Below, piece after piece: positions 1-8,643 of a stretch of DNA of 64,000 nt (position 1 is its first letter; each line of letters opens with the position of its first letter). The stretch is from Gp6-AA40 sp035711805 (GTDB lineage Bacteria > Acidobacteriota > Vicinamibacteria > Vicinamibacterales > UBA2999). The notes under the pieces are model-generated. The model was not told the DNA's origin. It saw nothing but the letters and a program-made list of their open reading frames with translations, and ran no database searches. Both the position numbers and the translations under genes were made by a program. Where the stretch lies: assembly GCA_035711805.1 (NCBI GenBank), contig DASTBV010000155.1, positions 62,001-126,000 on the forward strand, given 5' to 3'.

Positions 1-1
1 G

Positions 2-451
2 CGGCAGCACCAGCTCTTTTTTTTCTTTCAGACGGCAATCGCGCGGCACACCCCGGAAGGTTTCGCGGTGCTGAACGACGACGATGTCGCAGACGCGGCA
101 GGCTCGCTGGCGGCGACGTTCGAAACGGCGGCGCGGGGAGTGATTTACGAACACACCGCAGGATCAATGGTGGGCCGCCGCCTTGCCGCCGACCTCAAAG
201 CCATGCTCGACGGGATGCGCGCCCAGGGTGCGAAGATCTTCGACCACGAGATATCGGTCGTGTTGCGGGCGATCGAACACGGCGCGCGTGAGGCGCGGAC
301 GCACGCCGATGGCGCCGCCAATGCCTACCTCACGCTCATGGGACGGCTGCTTCAGGTCGACCGGTTGAACAGGGCCGCCGGCGGTCGATCAGGGAATGCC
401 GAGGAGCGGACCGAAGAGCGGAAGAGCGCCAGCTCGATCGTCCTTCCGTGA
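2..451 (+). CDS. hypothetical protein, 5' end beyond window
   Basis: The reading frame is open to the left edge, so the gene is probably truncated by the window; a GTG at 68 is the first in-window candidate start. The visible product is largely helical and Ala/Arg-rich, with a charged Glu/Arg/Lys tail (AEERTEERK) and no obvious signal peptide or membrane segment. I do not recognise the family. It lies 38 bp upstream of rpmB in the same direction, but rpmB appears to have its own -10 box inside the end of this gene. Confidence 0.5.
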   Translation, partial: RQHQLFFFFQTAIARHTPEGFAVLNDDDVADAAGSLAATFETAARGVIYEHTAGSMVGRRLAADLKAMLDGMRAQGAKIFDHEISVVLRAIEHGAREARTHADGAANAYLTLMGRLLQVDRLNRAAGGRSGNAEERTEERKSASSIVLP

Positions 452-453
452 CC

Positions 454-462
454 TGATAGAAT
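454..462 (+). promoter_or_regulatory. extended -10 element upstream of rpmB
   Basis: TGA-TAGAAT (454-462) is an extended -10 box (TGn plus TAGAAT). It lies about 28 bp before the rpmB ATG, which leaves room for a short leader and the GAGG ribosome site. No clear -35 hexamer is seen, as is common for extended -10 promoters. Confidence 0.4.
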
Positions 463-489
463 CCTTGGTTTGTAGCTTTCGAGGAATTC

Positions 490-681
490 ATGGCAAAGCG
501 ATGTGAAGTCTGCGGCAAGGGCCCCGTGGTAGGTCGAACGGTGTCCCACGCCCACAACGTGGGGCCGCGCCGTTTCGAGCCGAATCTCCAGACGGTGCGC
601 GCCATCGTCAAGGGAGCAACCAAGCGGATCCGCGTCTGCACGCGGTGCCTCCGCGGCGGCAAGGTCACCAAGGCGGCCTGA
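490..681 (+). CDS. rpmB: 50S ribosomal protein L28
   Basis: L28, a structural protein of the large ribosomal subunit. The 63-residue length and the start MAKRCEVCGKGP match the family. Two Cys pairs (CEVC near residues 5-8 and CTRC near 50-53) mark the zinc-binding C+ form. The motif around VSHAHNVGPRRFEPNLQ is typical. The ATG follows a GAGG ribosome site at 480-483. The RidA-family gene starts at the very next base after the stop, so the two are probably co-transcribed. Confidence 0.97.
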   Translation: MAKRCEVCGKGPVVGRTVSHAHNVGPRRFEPNLQTVRAIVKGATKRIRVCTRCLRGGKVTKAA

Positions 682-1062
682 GTGCGACAGGCGATTTCCG
701 CGCCCGATGCCCCGAAGGCGATGGGCGCTTACTCGCCCGCCGTCCGCGCGGGCAATCTCCTCTTCATCTCCGGCCAGATACCGATCAATCCTGCCACCGG
801 CGAGCTGGTGTCGGGCAGCATCACCGCCGAGGCCGAGCAGGTGATGCGGAATCTATCTGCGCTGCTGAAAGCCGCCGGCCTGGGATTCGAGCACGTCGTC
901 CGGACGACGGTGTACCTCGCCGACATGAACGACTTCGGAGCAATGAACGAGGTCTACGCCCGCTACCTGGTCGATCCGCCGCCGGCGCGCGCGACCGTGC
1001 AGGTCGCCAGGCTGCCGCGCGACGTGCGGATCGAAGTCGATGCGATCGCGGTAATCCCGTAA
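682..1062 (+). CDS. RidA family protein (reactive enamine/imine deaminase)
   Basis: A small Rid-family protein of 126 residues, the usual size. Characterised RidA members hydrolyse reactive 2-aminoacrylate-type enamines/imines released by PLP enzymes. Visible signatures are the N-terminal GAYSPAVRAG, the FISGQIPINPATGEL strand-turn, and a C-terminal VARLPRDVRIEVDAIAVIP segment carrying the Arg expected to bind the substrate carboxylate. It starts at GTG directly abutting the rpmB stop. The stop codon merges with a short AATGCAG repeat that separates it from convergent rel. Confidence 0.92.
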   Translation: MRQAISAPDAPKAMGAYSPAVRAGNLLFISGQIPINPATGELVSGSITAEAEQVMRNLSALLKAAGLGFEHVVRTTVYLADMNDFGAMNEVYARYLVDPPPARATVQVARLPRDVRIEVDAIAVIP

Positions 1063-1074
1063 TGCAGAATGCAG
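1061..1074. repeat. two AATGCAG heptamers at convergent junction
   Basis: Two tandem AATGCAG units start within the TAA stop of the RidA gene and fill the short gap to the convergent rel gene. The same heptamer occurs in the longer array at 31189-31287. Confidence 0.6.
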
Positions 1075-1085
1075 CATCGAGTTAA

Positions 1086-3248
1086 TTACGCCCTCGCAGT
1101 CCGTTCTACTCCTATTACTCCCTGGACGCCCTTGATTGACTTGATCACCTTGTCGAGGTGCTTCAGGTCACGGATCTCCACCGTCATATCGATCCGCGCC
1201 TGCTGATCGTCGCCGGTGCGCGCCTGCATGTTGGTGATGTTGGTGTTGATGTCCGACACCTTGGCGCTGATCTCGGCCAGCATCCCCTTGCGATCCTCGA
1301 CCTGCATCGTCAGCCGGACGGTGTAGGGCGCCTCGCCGCCCGCCTGATCCCACTCGACGTCGATTCGGCGCTCGGGATCGAACATCAGGTTCAGCACGTT
1401 CGTGCAGCTCGCGGCGTGAACGGAGACGCCCTTGCCGCGCGTGATGTAGCCGACGATCTTCTCGCCGCGGATCGGATTGCAGCACTTTGCGCGAAACACC
1501 ATCACGTCGTCGGTGCCGCGCACCTTGATTTTGTCCGCGGCACCGCCGGGGCGCAGCACGCGTTTGACGACGGACACGACAGCGGAATCCGGCGCCCGTT
1601 CCTTCAGCTCGGCGGGAACGGACTTCTGCAGGACCGTGCGGGCCGACAGCTTTCCATAGCCGATGTGCGCGAGAAGCTCTTCGGAGGTGCGGGCGCCGTA
1701 CTCGGACGCGAACTTCGACAGTTCGGTGCTCTCGAGGATCGTGCCGGGATTCAAGCCGAACCGGCGCGCCTCCTTGTCGAACAGCCGCCGGCCAAGCTCG
1801 ATGCTGCGAACACGCTCCTCTCCCTGCAGCACGTGCCTGATCTTGCTGCGCGCCCGCGACGTGACGACGAACGTGAGCCAGTCGCGGCTCGGCTTGTGGC
1901 CCGACTGCGTGACGATTTCGACGATGTCGCCGTTCTGCAGGCGCGTGCGGAGCGGAACCATCCGCCCGTTGATGCGGGCGCCGACACACTGATTGCCGAC
2001 GTCGGTGTGAACGGTGTACGCGAAGTCGACGGCGGTCGCCCCGCGCGGCAGCGATCGCACCTCGCCTTTCGGCGTGAAGATGTAGACCTCCTGCGGATAA
2101 AGGTCGATTTTGAGGTTCTGCAGGAACTCCTGCGGATCGCGCACTTCCTGCTGGACCTCGAGGAGCTGCCGCATCCACTGGAAGTACCGCTCGTCGTGGT
2201 GGTCGCCGACGCGTCCCTCCTTGTATTTCCAGTGCGCCGCGATCCCTTCCTCGGCGCGGCGATGCATTTCCTCGGTGCGGATCTGCACTTCCAGTGGAAA
2301 GCCATGCTCGCTGATCACCGACGTGTGCAGCGACTGATAGCCGTTCGGCCGCGGCATGGCGATGAAGTCCTTGATGCGGCCGGGAACCGGAGACCAGGTC
2401 TGGTGGATGATGCCGAGCGCGGCATAGCAGTCCTTGACGGACTGCGTGATGACCCGCAGCGCGACGAAGTCGTACACCCGCTCGAGGTCGATCTTCTGCC
2501 GTTTGAGCTTGAGATGGATGCTGTAGAGGCGCTTGATGCGTCCATCCAGCTTGATCACCGGCACCTGCGCGTTCTGCAGCCGGGCGCTGATGGTGCGTGT
2601 CAGCTCGTCGATCACGGCCTCGGCGGTCTTTCGCTTCGCCTCGACCTTGGCGCGGAGGCCCTCGTAGGCTTTCGGCTCGAGGTACTTGAACGCCAGTTCC
2701 TCCAGCTCGTTCTTGACCTTGCTCATGCCGAGGCGGTTGGCGATCGGGGCGTAGATATCGAGCGTTTCCTGGGCGATCTTGACGCGGCGCTCCTCGGGCA
2801 GATGGTGGAGGGTGCGCATGTTGTGGAGGCGATCGGCGAGCTTGACCAGGATCACCCGGATGTCATCCACCATCGCCAGGAGCATCTTGCGGAAGTTCTC
2901 GGCCTGCCGTTCCTCGCTCGAGGAAAAGGGGATCGCGCCGATCTTGGTGACACCCTCGACGATGTGCGCGATTTCGACGCCGAACAGCTCTTCAATGCGT
3001 TCCGGAGTGGTCAGGGTGTCCTCGACGACGTCGTGGAGGAGGCCTGCGGCGACCGCGGCAACGTCGAGCTTCATGTCGGCGAGAAAATCCGCCACTTCGA
3101 GCGGATGGACCAGATACGGCTCCCCGGAATGGCGGATCTGGCCCTTATGCTCGAGCGCCGAGAAGACGTAGGCGCGGCGGAGCAGCTCGAGGTCGGCCTC
3201 GGGGCTGTAACTCCGCACTTTTTCGAGCAGTGTTTCGAAGCGAATCAT
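1086..3248 (-). CDS. rel: bifunctional (p)ppGpp synthetase/hydrolase (Rel/SpoT type)
   Basis: Makes and degrades the stringent-response alarmone (p)ppGpp; ribosome-associated in the cytoplasm. At 720 residues it is full length. An intact N-terminal HD hydrolase (H72-D73 in GLLHDVVEDT, then KLADRLHNMRT at 136-146) is followed by a synthetase domain with RIKD at 291-294 and RPNGYQSLHT near 300-309. The RxKD form is the one found in bifunctional Rel/SpoT enzymes rather than RelA. A TGS domain (about 390-450), a Cys-Cys zinc-finger region (KCCNPIRGEK) and a C-terminal ACT domain follow. It is convergent with the RidA-family gene. Confidence 0.96.
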   Translation of the reverse strand: MIRFETLLEKVRSYSPEADLELLRRAYVFSALEHKGQIRHSGEPYLVHPLEVADFLADMKLDVAAVAAGLLHDVVEDTLTTPERIEELFGVEIAHIVEGVTKIGAIPFSSSEERQAENFRKMLLAMVDDIRVILVKLADRLHNMRTLHHLPEERRVKIAQETLDIYAPIANRLGMSKVKNELEELAFKYLEPKAYEGLRAKVEAKRKTAEAVIDELTRTISARLQNAQVPVIKLDGRIKRLYSIHLKLKRQKIDLERVYDFVALRVITQSVKDCYAALGIIHQTWSPVPGRIKDFIAMPRPNGYQSLHTSVISEHGFPLEVQIRTEEMHRRAEEGIAAHWKYKEGRVGDHHDERYFQWMRQLLEVQQEVRDPQEFLQNLKIDLYPQEVYIFTPKGEVRSLPRGATAVDFAYTVHTDVGNQCVGARINGRMVPLRTRLQNGDIVEIVTQSGHKPSRDWLTFVVTSRARSKIRHVLQGEERVRSIELGRRLFDKEARRFGLNPGTILESTELSKFASEYGARTSEELLAHIGYGKLSARTVLQKSVPAELKERAPDSAVVSVVKRVLRPGGAADKIKVRGTDDVMVFRAKCCNPIRGEKIVGYITRGKGVSVHAASCTNVLNLMFDPERRIDVEWDQAGGEAPYTVRLTMQVEDRKGMLAEISAKVSDINTNITNMQARTGDDQQARIDMTVEIRDLKHLDKVIKSIKGVQGVIGVERTARA

Positions 3249-3338
3249 GAAAACCGGTGTCTAAACTCATGATAGCCGGACCAGCCGGAGGTCCGGAGAC
3301 GACCGGAGAAGAAGCTTCGGAAGTCACGGCAACGTGCC

Positions 3339-3368
3339 TTGACGGGCCCAAAAAGGCGCCGATATACT
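3339..3368 (+). promoter_or_regulatory. sigma70-like promoter for TPR gene
   Basis: TTGACG (3339-3344) and TATACT (3363-3368) are separated by 18 bp, close to consensus. The predicted start site near 3375 gives a leader of about 40 nt before the ATG at 3414, which follows a G-rich ribosome site. Confidence 0.65.
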
Positions 3369-3413
3369 GGCGCGCTTGCACTCCTACAAATGAGTTCCAG
3401 GGGGTTTGTTGCG

Positions 3414-4364
3414 ATGCGGAAGTTCTTGTCACAGCCGGCTTTGCTGGCACTGGTGGCTGTGTTGGGCGCGGCGCAGTCGGCCTGCAATCAGATCGGCGTC
3501 CTGAAGGGACAGATGGCGCTGCGGGACGCCGTGAAGTACTACACGCGGCAGGACTACAAACAGGCCGCCGCCAAGTACGAAGAGGCGCTTGCGGCGAATC
3601 CCGGGCTCGGCGACGCCTATTTCTACCTTGGCAACAGTTACGACAACCAGTACAAGCCCTCGCGCAAGGGCGAGCCGGAGAACGAACAGCTTCTCGAAAA
3701 GGCGGTCGTGAACTACAAGAAGGCCGCTGAAGCGGCGCAGACGCCTATCACCAGGCAGCGGGCGATGCAGTTCCTGGTGGCGGTCTACGGCGCCGAGAAA
3801 CTGAACGACCCGGCGCAGCAGGAGCCGATACTCCGCAGAATGATCGAGATGGATCCGACCGATCCGACCAATTACTACTACCTCGCGAACGTCTACGAGC
3901 AGAGCGGAAACTACGAGGAAGCCGAGAAGCTGCTGCTGAAGGCCCGCGAAATGAAGCCGAATGATCCGACGGTCTATACGACGCTGGCCGGCTTCTACAA
4001 CCGCCAGGGGATTTTCGACAAGACGATGGAGGCGCTGGAGGCGCGTGCCGGCAAGGAGCCGAACAACCCCGAGGCGCACCATATGATTGCGACCTTCTAC
4101 TGGGAGAAGGCGCAGAAAGACTTCACCATCTCGCAGGGCGAACGCATGAAATACGCGCGCGCCGGGATGCAGGCGGTGGACAAAGCCCTTCAGCTCAATC
4201 CCGACTACACCGACGCCCTGGTGTACAAGGGATTGCTGCTGCGCTCCCAGGCGCTCCTTGAAAAGGATCCGAAGGTCCAGCAGGATCTCATCAGACAAGC
4301 CGAGGGCTATAACAAGCGCGCCATCGAAACACGGAACAAACAGCGGGCCGCCGGCGCCGAGTAA
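3414..4364 (+). CDS. secreted/lipoprotein-like TPR protein
   Basis: A 316-residue protein with a signal peptide (MRKFLSQPALLALVAVLGAA) ending at SACNQ; the Cys could be a lipidation site, although the lipobox is not canonical. The rest is tetratricopeptide repeats: for example YFYLGNSYDNQYKPS, NYYYLANVYEQSGNYEEAEK and TVYTTLAGFYNRQGIFDK show the alternating small/aromatic TPR pattern. It is probably a periplasmic protein-interaction scaffold; no catalytic motif is seen. I chose the ATG at 3414, because the upstream extension in the same frame runs through the promoter. A strong terminator follows. Confidence 0.85.
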   Translation: MRKFLSQPALLALVAVLGAAQSACNQIGVLKGQMALRDAVKYYTRQDYKQAAAKYEEALAANPGLGDAYFYLGNSYDNQYKPSRKGEPENEQLLEKAVVNYKKAAEAAQTPITRQRAMQFLVAVYGAEKLNDPAQQEPILRRMIEMDPTDPTNYYYLANVYEQSGNYEEAEKLLLKAREMKPNDPTVYTTLAGFYNRQGIFDKTMEALEARAGKEPNNPEAHHMIATFYWEKAQKDFTISQGERMKYARAGMQAVDKALQLNPDYTDALVYKGLLLRSQALLEKDPKVQQDLIRQAEGYNKRAIETRNKQRAAGAE

Positions 4365-4421
4365 ACGCAGGCTCACAGCTGCGAAACACCGAAGTCCCGC
4401 CGACGCAACGGCGGAACGGGC

Positions 4422-4455
4422 GGGCCGTCCTGACCGGAAAGACGGCCCGTTTTTC
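4422..4455 (+). terminator. rho-independent terminator
   Basis: GGGCCGTC (4422-4429) pairs with GACGGCCC (4441-4448) across an 11-nt loop, followed by GTTTTTC. It ends the TPR gene transcript, so the receptor gene downstream probably has its own promoter. Confidence 0.88.
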
Positions 4456-4546
4456 TTGTACAATTCCGACCGGGCAGCTCACGGCCGCGACGCCGCGCCG
4501 TATTCCACCCACATCCAATTCACACGTTCTTTCTGGAGTTTCACCG

Positions 4547-7500
4547 ATGAAGTACATCCGCACGGCGTTGTACGTCGCCGTCGCCTTGATGGCCTGGGTC
4601 GGCCCCGGGTACGGTCAGACAGTCACGACCGGAACACTTACTGGTCTGGTCCAGGACGCGCAGGGCGGCGTGCTGCCGGGCGTCACGGTCACCGCGGTCC
4701 ATACGCCGACGGGCACCACTTACGAAGGCCTGACGCAGGGAGACGGACGCTTCTCGATTCTCAACGTTCGCGTCGGCGGGCCTTATCAGCTGACGGCGAC
4801 GCTCACCGGGTTCAGGAACGCCGTCATCGGCGACATCAATGTAGCCCTCGGCGAAGCAACCGACGTCCCGGTCCGCCTGCAGCTGGCGGCGGTCTCGGAA
4901 ACCGTCGTCGTCAGCGCCGAGATGACGCCGGTGTTCACCGGCTCGAAGGCCGGCGCCACGGAGAGCATCGAGGCGATCGTCATCGAATCGCTGCCGACGA
5001 TCAATCGCAGCATCCAGGACGTGGCGAGGACCTCGCCGTATTTCAACCAGATCGCGTCGGACAACTTCCCCTCGGCGCTCTCGGTCGCCGGCCGGAACGT
5101 GCGCTACAACAGCATTCAGATTGACGGCGCCGTCAACAACGACGTGTTCAGCATCGCCTCGAGCGCAGGAACGCCTGGCGGATCCGTCGAGACGCAGCCG
5201 ATCAGCTTCGACGTCATCCAGGAGCTGCAACTCGTGGTCTCGCCGTACGACGTGCGGCAGGGCATGTTCTCCGGCGGCGGCATCAACGCCATTACCCGCA
5301 GCGGCACCAACCAGATCAGAGGCTCGGCCTTCTACGTATTCAGAGACCAGAGCCTGGTCGGCGACGGCATCGATAACCGTCCGATCGCCACCTTCAACGA
5401 CAAGCAGTTCGGCGGCACGCTCGGCGGGCCGATCCTGCGCAACACGGCGTTCTTCCTCGGCAACGTCGAATGGGGGCGCAAGAGCCAGCCGTCCGGCTTC
5501 TCGGTGACCGGCAATTCTGGCGTCGCGTTCGGCTTCCTGCCGGAGGCGCAGCGGATTCGCGACATCGCCATCAGTCGATACGGGTTCGATCCAGGCGGCT
5601 TCGATGAAACGATCCGCAAGACCGACAACGACAAGGTCTTCGCCCGCACCGACTTCAACCTCGGGCAAAGCCAGCTGACGGTGCGCCACAACTACGTCGA
5701 CGGCTTCAACGACATCGGCGGGCAGTCGAGCACGACCTACCGCTTTCCAAGCAATTTCTACCGTCAGAACAGCCAGACCAACTCGACGGTCGGGCAGCTG
5801 AACTCCCGGTTCAAAACAGCGGTCAACGAATTCCGCGTCACCTATCAGCGGATTCGTGATTTCCGGACGTTCGACGATCGATTCCCGTTTGTCCAGGTCA
5901 GACTGCCGAACAACATCAATTTCAATCTCGGCACCGAGAACTCGTCACACGCCAATGAGCTCGATCAGGACACCTTCGAGCTGCACAACGACTACACGAT
6001 GATTCGCGGGTCGCACACATATACCTTCGGGACGCACAACGAGTTCTTCAAGTTCCGAAATCTCTTCATCCAGAATCTGTTCGGCAACTATGAGTTCGGC
6101 AACGTGGACCTGTTCGGCGCAGGAATCGCCGGCAGCTATCAGCATGGTTTCTCGCTGACGAGCGACCCTGAGCAGGCGGCGCGGTTCAAGGTCTACCAGT
6201 TCGGCTTCTACGCCGGCGATCAGTGGCGCGTGCACCCGAAGTTCACGCTGACCTACGGTGTTCGCTGGGACAAGCCGCACTTCCCGGACAAGCCGACGGC
6301 GAACCCCGCATCGGTCGCCAACTACGGCTTTGCCACGGATATCGTGCCGTCGCCGAGCAGCTGGTCTCCGCGGGCTGGCTTCAACTGGGACCTCACCGGC
6401 GACGGACCGCGACAGCAGGTGCGCGGAGGGTTCGGCCTGTTCAGCGGCCGCAACCCGTTCGTCTACCTGTCGAACCAATACGGCAACACCGGGATCGAGT
6501 TCAGGCGCCTGACGTTGACGCCGTTCAGAGACACGAACGCCGTTCCATTCTCGCCGGACCCCGATAACCAGCCGAAGAACGTCGGCGCTGCCGGCACCAA
6601 CGAGATCGACGTCATCGACCCGGACTACCAGTTCCCGTCGATCGTCCGCGGCAACCTGGCCTACGACCGCGACCTGTTCGCGGGGATCGTCGGCAATTTC
6701 GAGGTGCTGTTCTCGAATACGGTCAACGACGTCAACTACTCCAACCTGAATCTCGTGCAGACCGGCACGCGGCCCGACGGCCGGCCTGTGTTCGGCCGCG
6801 TGAACAGCACGTTCAGCGACGTGATCCTGCTCCGCAACACGGACCAGGGCGACAACTGGATGGTGACCGGGCAGCTCGAGCGGCGGTTCCGCGACGGCTG
6901 GTTCGCCCGTGGTGCCTACTCGTACGGGCGCTCGAACTCGATCAGCGACACGACGAACAGCACGGCGCGTTCGACGTGGCTCAACGTCTACACGCCTGGA
7001 AACATCAACGACGCGCCGCTGGCGGTCTCGAACTTCGACCTGCGGCACCGCCTCGTCCTGAGCGGTTCGTATAACTTCGACGTGAAGGCCGCCAACATCC
7101 TGCTGTCGATGTTCTACAGTGGCCAGACCGGCCGTCCCTATTCGTACAACTTCGGTGTCGACGTGAACGCGGACGGCTCGTCGACGAACGATCTGCTGTT
7201 CTACCCGACGCAGGACCAGGTCAATATCGTCACGTCCGGGTTCACCTATCAGGACCTGGTGAACTTCGTCGAGGGCGGTGATTGCGACGGCCTCGCTCCG
7301 GGCAGCATCGTCGAGCGCAATTCGTGCCGGATGCCGTTCACCCACTCGCTCGACTTCCGCGCCGCGGTGAATGTGGGAATCGGCCGCTTCCGGCCCGAGT
7401 TCACGGTTGACGTGATCAATCTTCTGAACCTCTTCGATTCCGAACTCGGGCAGGTCGAATACACCCCGTTCAGCGACATCCTGGTGACGACGACGAATCC

Positions 7501-7639
7501 AACCGGGGTGGCGGTCGAAACCGCGGGCAAGTACAACTACAACCTGAGCAACATCACGCGCGGCGCGCAGACTCGCTTCAGCCGCGACGACCTGCGCTCC
7601 CGCTGGCAGGCGCAGATCGGAATGCGCGTGCGGTTCTAG
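4547..7639 (+). CDS. Oar-like TonB-dependent outer-membrane receptor
   Basis: At 1030 residues this fits the large Oar/SusC-like receptors with an N-terminal carboxypeptidase-regulatory (Ig-like) domain that are expanded in Acidobacteriota. After a signal peptide (cleavage near GPGYGQ) comes the regulatory domain, GTLTGLVQDAQGGVLPGVTV at about 28-47. A plug region follows with the box-like SVAGRNVRYNSIQIDGA and a GGGINAITRSGTNQIRGSAF segment, then a long beta-barrel rich in aromatic/Asn alternation. The last residue is Phe (GMRVRF), the usual barrel-terminal signal. The substrate is unknown. The tonB-exbBD operon lies convergently just downstream and is the likely energy source. Confidence 0.93.
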   Translation: MKYIRTALYVAVALMAWVGPGYGQTVTTGTLTGLVQDAQGGVLPGVTVTAVHTPTGTTYEGLTQGDGRFSILNVRVGGPYQLTATLTGFRNAVIGDINVALGEATDVPVRLQLAAVSETVVVSAEMTPVFTGSKAGATESIEAIVIESLPTINRSIQDVARTSPYFNQIASDNFPSALSVAGRNVRYNSIQIDGAVNNDVFSIASSAGTPGGSVETQPISFDVIQELQLVVSPYDVRQGMFSGGGINAITRSGTNQIRGSAFYVFRDQSLVGDGIDNRPIATFNDKQFGGTLGGPILRNTAFFLGNVEWGRKSQPSGFSVTGNSGVAFGFLPEAQRIRDIAISRYGFDPGGFDETIRKTDNDKVFARTDFNLGQSQLTVRHNYVDGFNDIGGQSSTTYRFPSNFYRQNSQTNSTVGQLNSRFKTAVNEFRVTYQRIRDFRTFDDRFPFVQVRLPNNINFNLGTENSSHANELDQDTFELHNDYTMIRGSHTYTFGTHNEFFKFRNLFIQNLFGNYEFGNVDLFGAGIAGSYQHGFSLTSDPEQAARFKVYQFGFYAGDQWRVHPKFTLTYGVRWDKPHFPDKPTANPASVANYGFATDIVPSPSSWSPRAGFNWDLTGDGPRQQVRGGFGLFSGRNPFVYLSNQYGNTGIEFRRLTLTPFRDTNAVPFSPDPDNQPKNVGAAGTNEIDVIDPDYQFPSIVRGNLAYDRDLFAGIVGNFEVLFSNTVNDVNYSNLNLVQTGTRPDGRPVFGRVNSTFSDVILLRNTDQGDNWMVTGQLERRFRDGWFARGAYSYGRSNSISDTTNSTARSTWLNVYTPGNINDAPLAVSNFDLRHRLVLSGSYNFDVKAANILLSMFYSGQTGRPYSYNFGVDVNADGSSTNDLLFYPTQDQVNIVTSGFTYQDLVNFVEGGDCDGLAPGSIVERNSCRMPFTHSLDFRAAVNVGIGRFRPEFTVDVINLLNLFDSELGQVEYTPFSDILVTTTNPTGVAVETAGKYNYNLSNITRGAQTRFSRDDLRSRWQAQIGMRVRF

Positions 7640-7657
7640 TCACGTTTCGTACAAAAC

Positions 7658-7694
7658 AAAAAAGCCGTCCCCCGAAAAAGGGGACGGCTTTTGT
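7658..7694. terminator. bidirectional rho-independent terminator
   Basis: GCCGTCCCC (7664-7672) pairs with GGGGACGGC (7680-7688), with an A-tract before and a T-tract after, so it works on both strands. The flanks (ACAAAAC/GTTTTGT) extend the palindrome. It separates the convergent receptor gene and exbD. Confidence 0.9.
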
Positions 7695-7713
7695 TTTGTG
7701 CGCTCGTAAGGCT

Positions 7714-8169
7714 TTAGTCCGCGCCGCCGCCCTTGCGCATGCCTTCGGTGACGATGCCGACCTTTTCGACGCCGGCGCCTTTGGCCGAGTCGATGACCCG
7801 GACGATCTCACCGTAGCGCAGCGTGCCGGCGCCGATGATGAACATCGTCTTTTCCTTGCGCTCCTCGAAGATCTCGCGCAGACGGTTGTCGAGGTCCTGG
7901 AGCGTGACCGGCTGGTTGTTGACGGAGATCTGCTTGTCGGCGGAGTAGCTCAACACGATCTGCGTATTGACCGTCTCCGTCTGCGGCGTATTGGTCTCCG
8001 CCGGCAGATTGACGTCGAGACCGCGCTGCGACAGCGGCAGGGCGGCCATGAAGATGACGAGGAGCACGAGCAGCACGTCGATCATCGGCGTGATGTTCAT
8101 GTCCGCATTGGCCTGCGGAACTTCGGCTTTATAGACGCGTTCGGCGCCGTGATGCTGATGGACAGACAT
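7714..8169 (-). CDS. exbD: ExbD/TolR family biopolymer transport protein
   Basis: A 151-residue inner-membrane protein of the TonB energising complex. It has a short cytoplasmic N-terminus, then NADMNITPMIDVLLVLLVIF, whose TPMID Asp is the proton-pathway residue of ExbD/TolR, and a periplasmic domain. It is the last gene of tonB-exbB-exbD-exbD; its ATG overlaps the stop of the preceding exbD (TAATG), implying translational coupling. The paired ExbD proteins differ mainly in the periplasmic part. Confidence 0.93.
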   Translation of the reverse strand: MSVHQHHGAERVYKAEVPQANADMNITPMIDVLLVLLVIFMAALPLSQRGLDVNLPAETNTPQTETVNTQIVLSYSADKQISVNNQPVTLQDLDNRLREIFEERKEKTMFIIGAGTLRYGEIVRVIDSAKGAGVEKVGIVTEGMRKGGGAD

Positions 8170-8600
8170 TACTCGCCTCCCTGCTGCCCCTGCGTTCGCC
8201 GCTCCGTGATCAGGCCCATGTCCTCGATGCCGGCAGCCCGCAGCTCGTCCATCGTGTCCATCACCGCGCTGTAGGGAACTTCTTGATCAGCCTTGATGAT
8301 GACGATTTTGTCCGACTTGTCCTCGAGGACAGTCGTAATTCGGCTCTGCAGCTGGCCAGCGGGAACCGGTACTGCGTTGAGATAGACCGCCTTGGACCTG
8401 TCGATCGTCACCACGGTCTGGTCCTGCGTTTCGGGCTTCTCGGAGCTGTTGTCCGCGCGCGGCAACTCTACCGGAACACCCTGCTGCAGCAGTGGGGCGA
8501 CGATCATCATGATGATCAGCAGCACCAGCATGACGTCGACGAGCGGCGTCACGTTGATGTCCGACTTGATGCCGCTACTGCCGCCAAGTTGCATTGCCAT
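8169..8600 (-). CDS. exbD: ExbD/TolR family biopolymer transport protein
   Basis: First of two tandem ExbD genes, 143 residues. The single membrane helix carries the conserved Asp (INVTPLVDVMLVLLIIMMIV). It then has a charged linker and a periplasmic domain with the typical beta segment KAVYLNAVPVPAG. It works with ExbB and TonB to pass proton-motive energy to outer-membrane receptors. A GGAG ribosome site lies before the ATG, and a 9-bp repeat array fills the gap from exbB. Confidence 0.93.
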   Translation of the reverse strand: MAMQLGGSSGIKSDINVTPLVDVMLVLLIIMMIVAPLLQQGVPVELPRADNSSEKPETQDQTVVTIDRSKAVYLNAVPVPAGQLQSRITTVLEDKSDKIVIIKADQEVPYSAVMDTMDELRAAGIEDMGLITERRTQGQQGGE

Positions 8601-8607
8601 GATTGAA

Positions 8608-8643
8608 ACTCCGTTCGGATCGTTCGAGTCGTTCGAACCGTTC
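8608..8643. repeat. four 9-bp tandem units between exbB and exbD
   Basis: Read on the plus strand the units are ACTCCGTTC, GGATCGTTC, GAGTCGTTC and GAACCGTTC; all end in CGTTC. They run from the exbB stop to just before the exbD ribosome site. Confidence 0.65.

Noticed and set aside
1158..3272. A 704-codon open frame antisense to rel
   Set aside because: It is the mirror of a highly conserved rel gene at high GC, with His/Asp/Arg/Leu-rich composition and no recognisable domain. The same applies to the long antisense frames over the receptor (4541-7345), hppA (11681-13024), secD (15614-17056), thiC (35471-37525) and clpA (31407-33170).
4459..4464. TACAAT as a promoter for the Oar-like receptor
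   Set aside because: The matching -35 position falls inside the preceding terminator stem and shows no consensus; without a -35 I did not list it.
7714..8600. Two exbD genes as evidence of a duplication or assembly error
   Set aside because: The two proteins differ throughout; paired divergent ExbD/TolR genes behind ExbB are common in this group.
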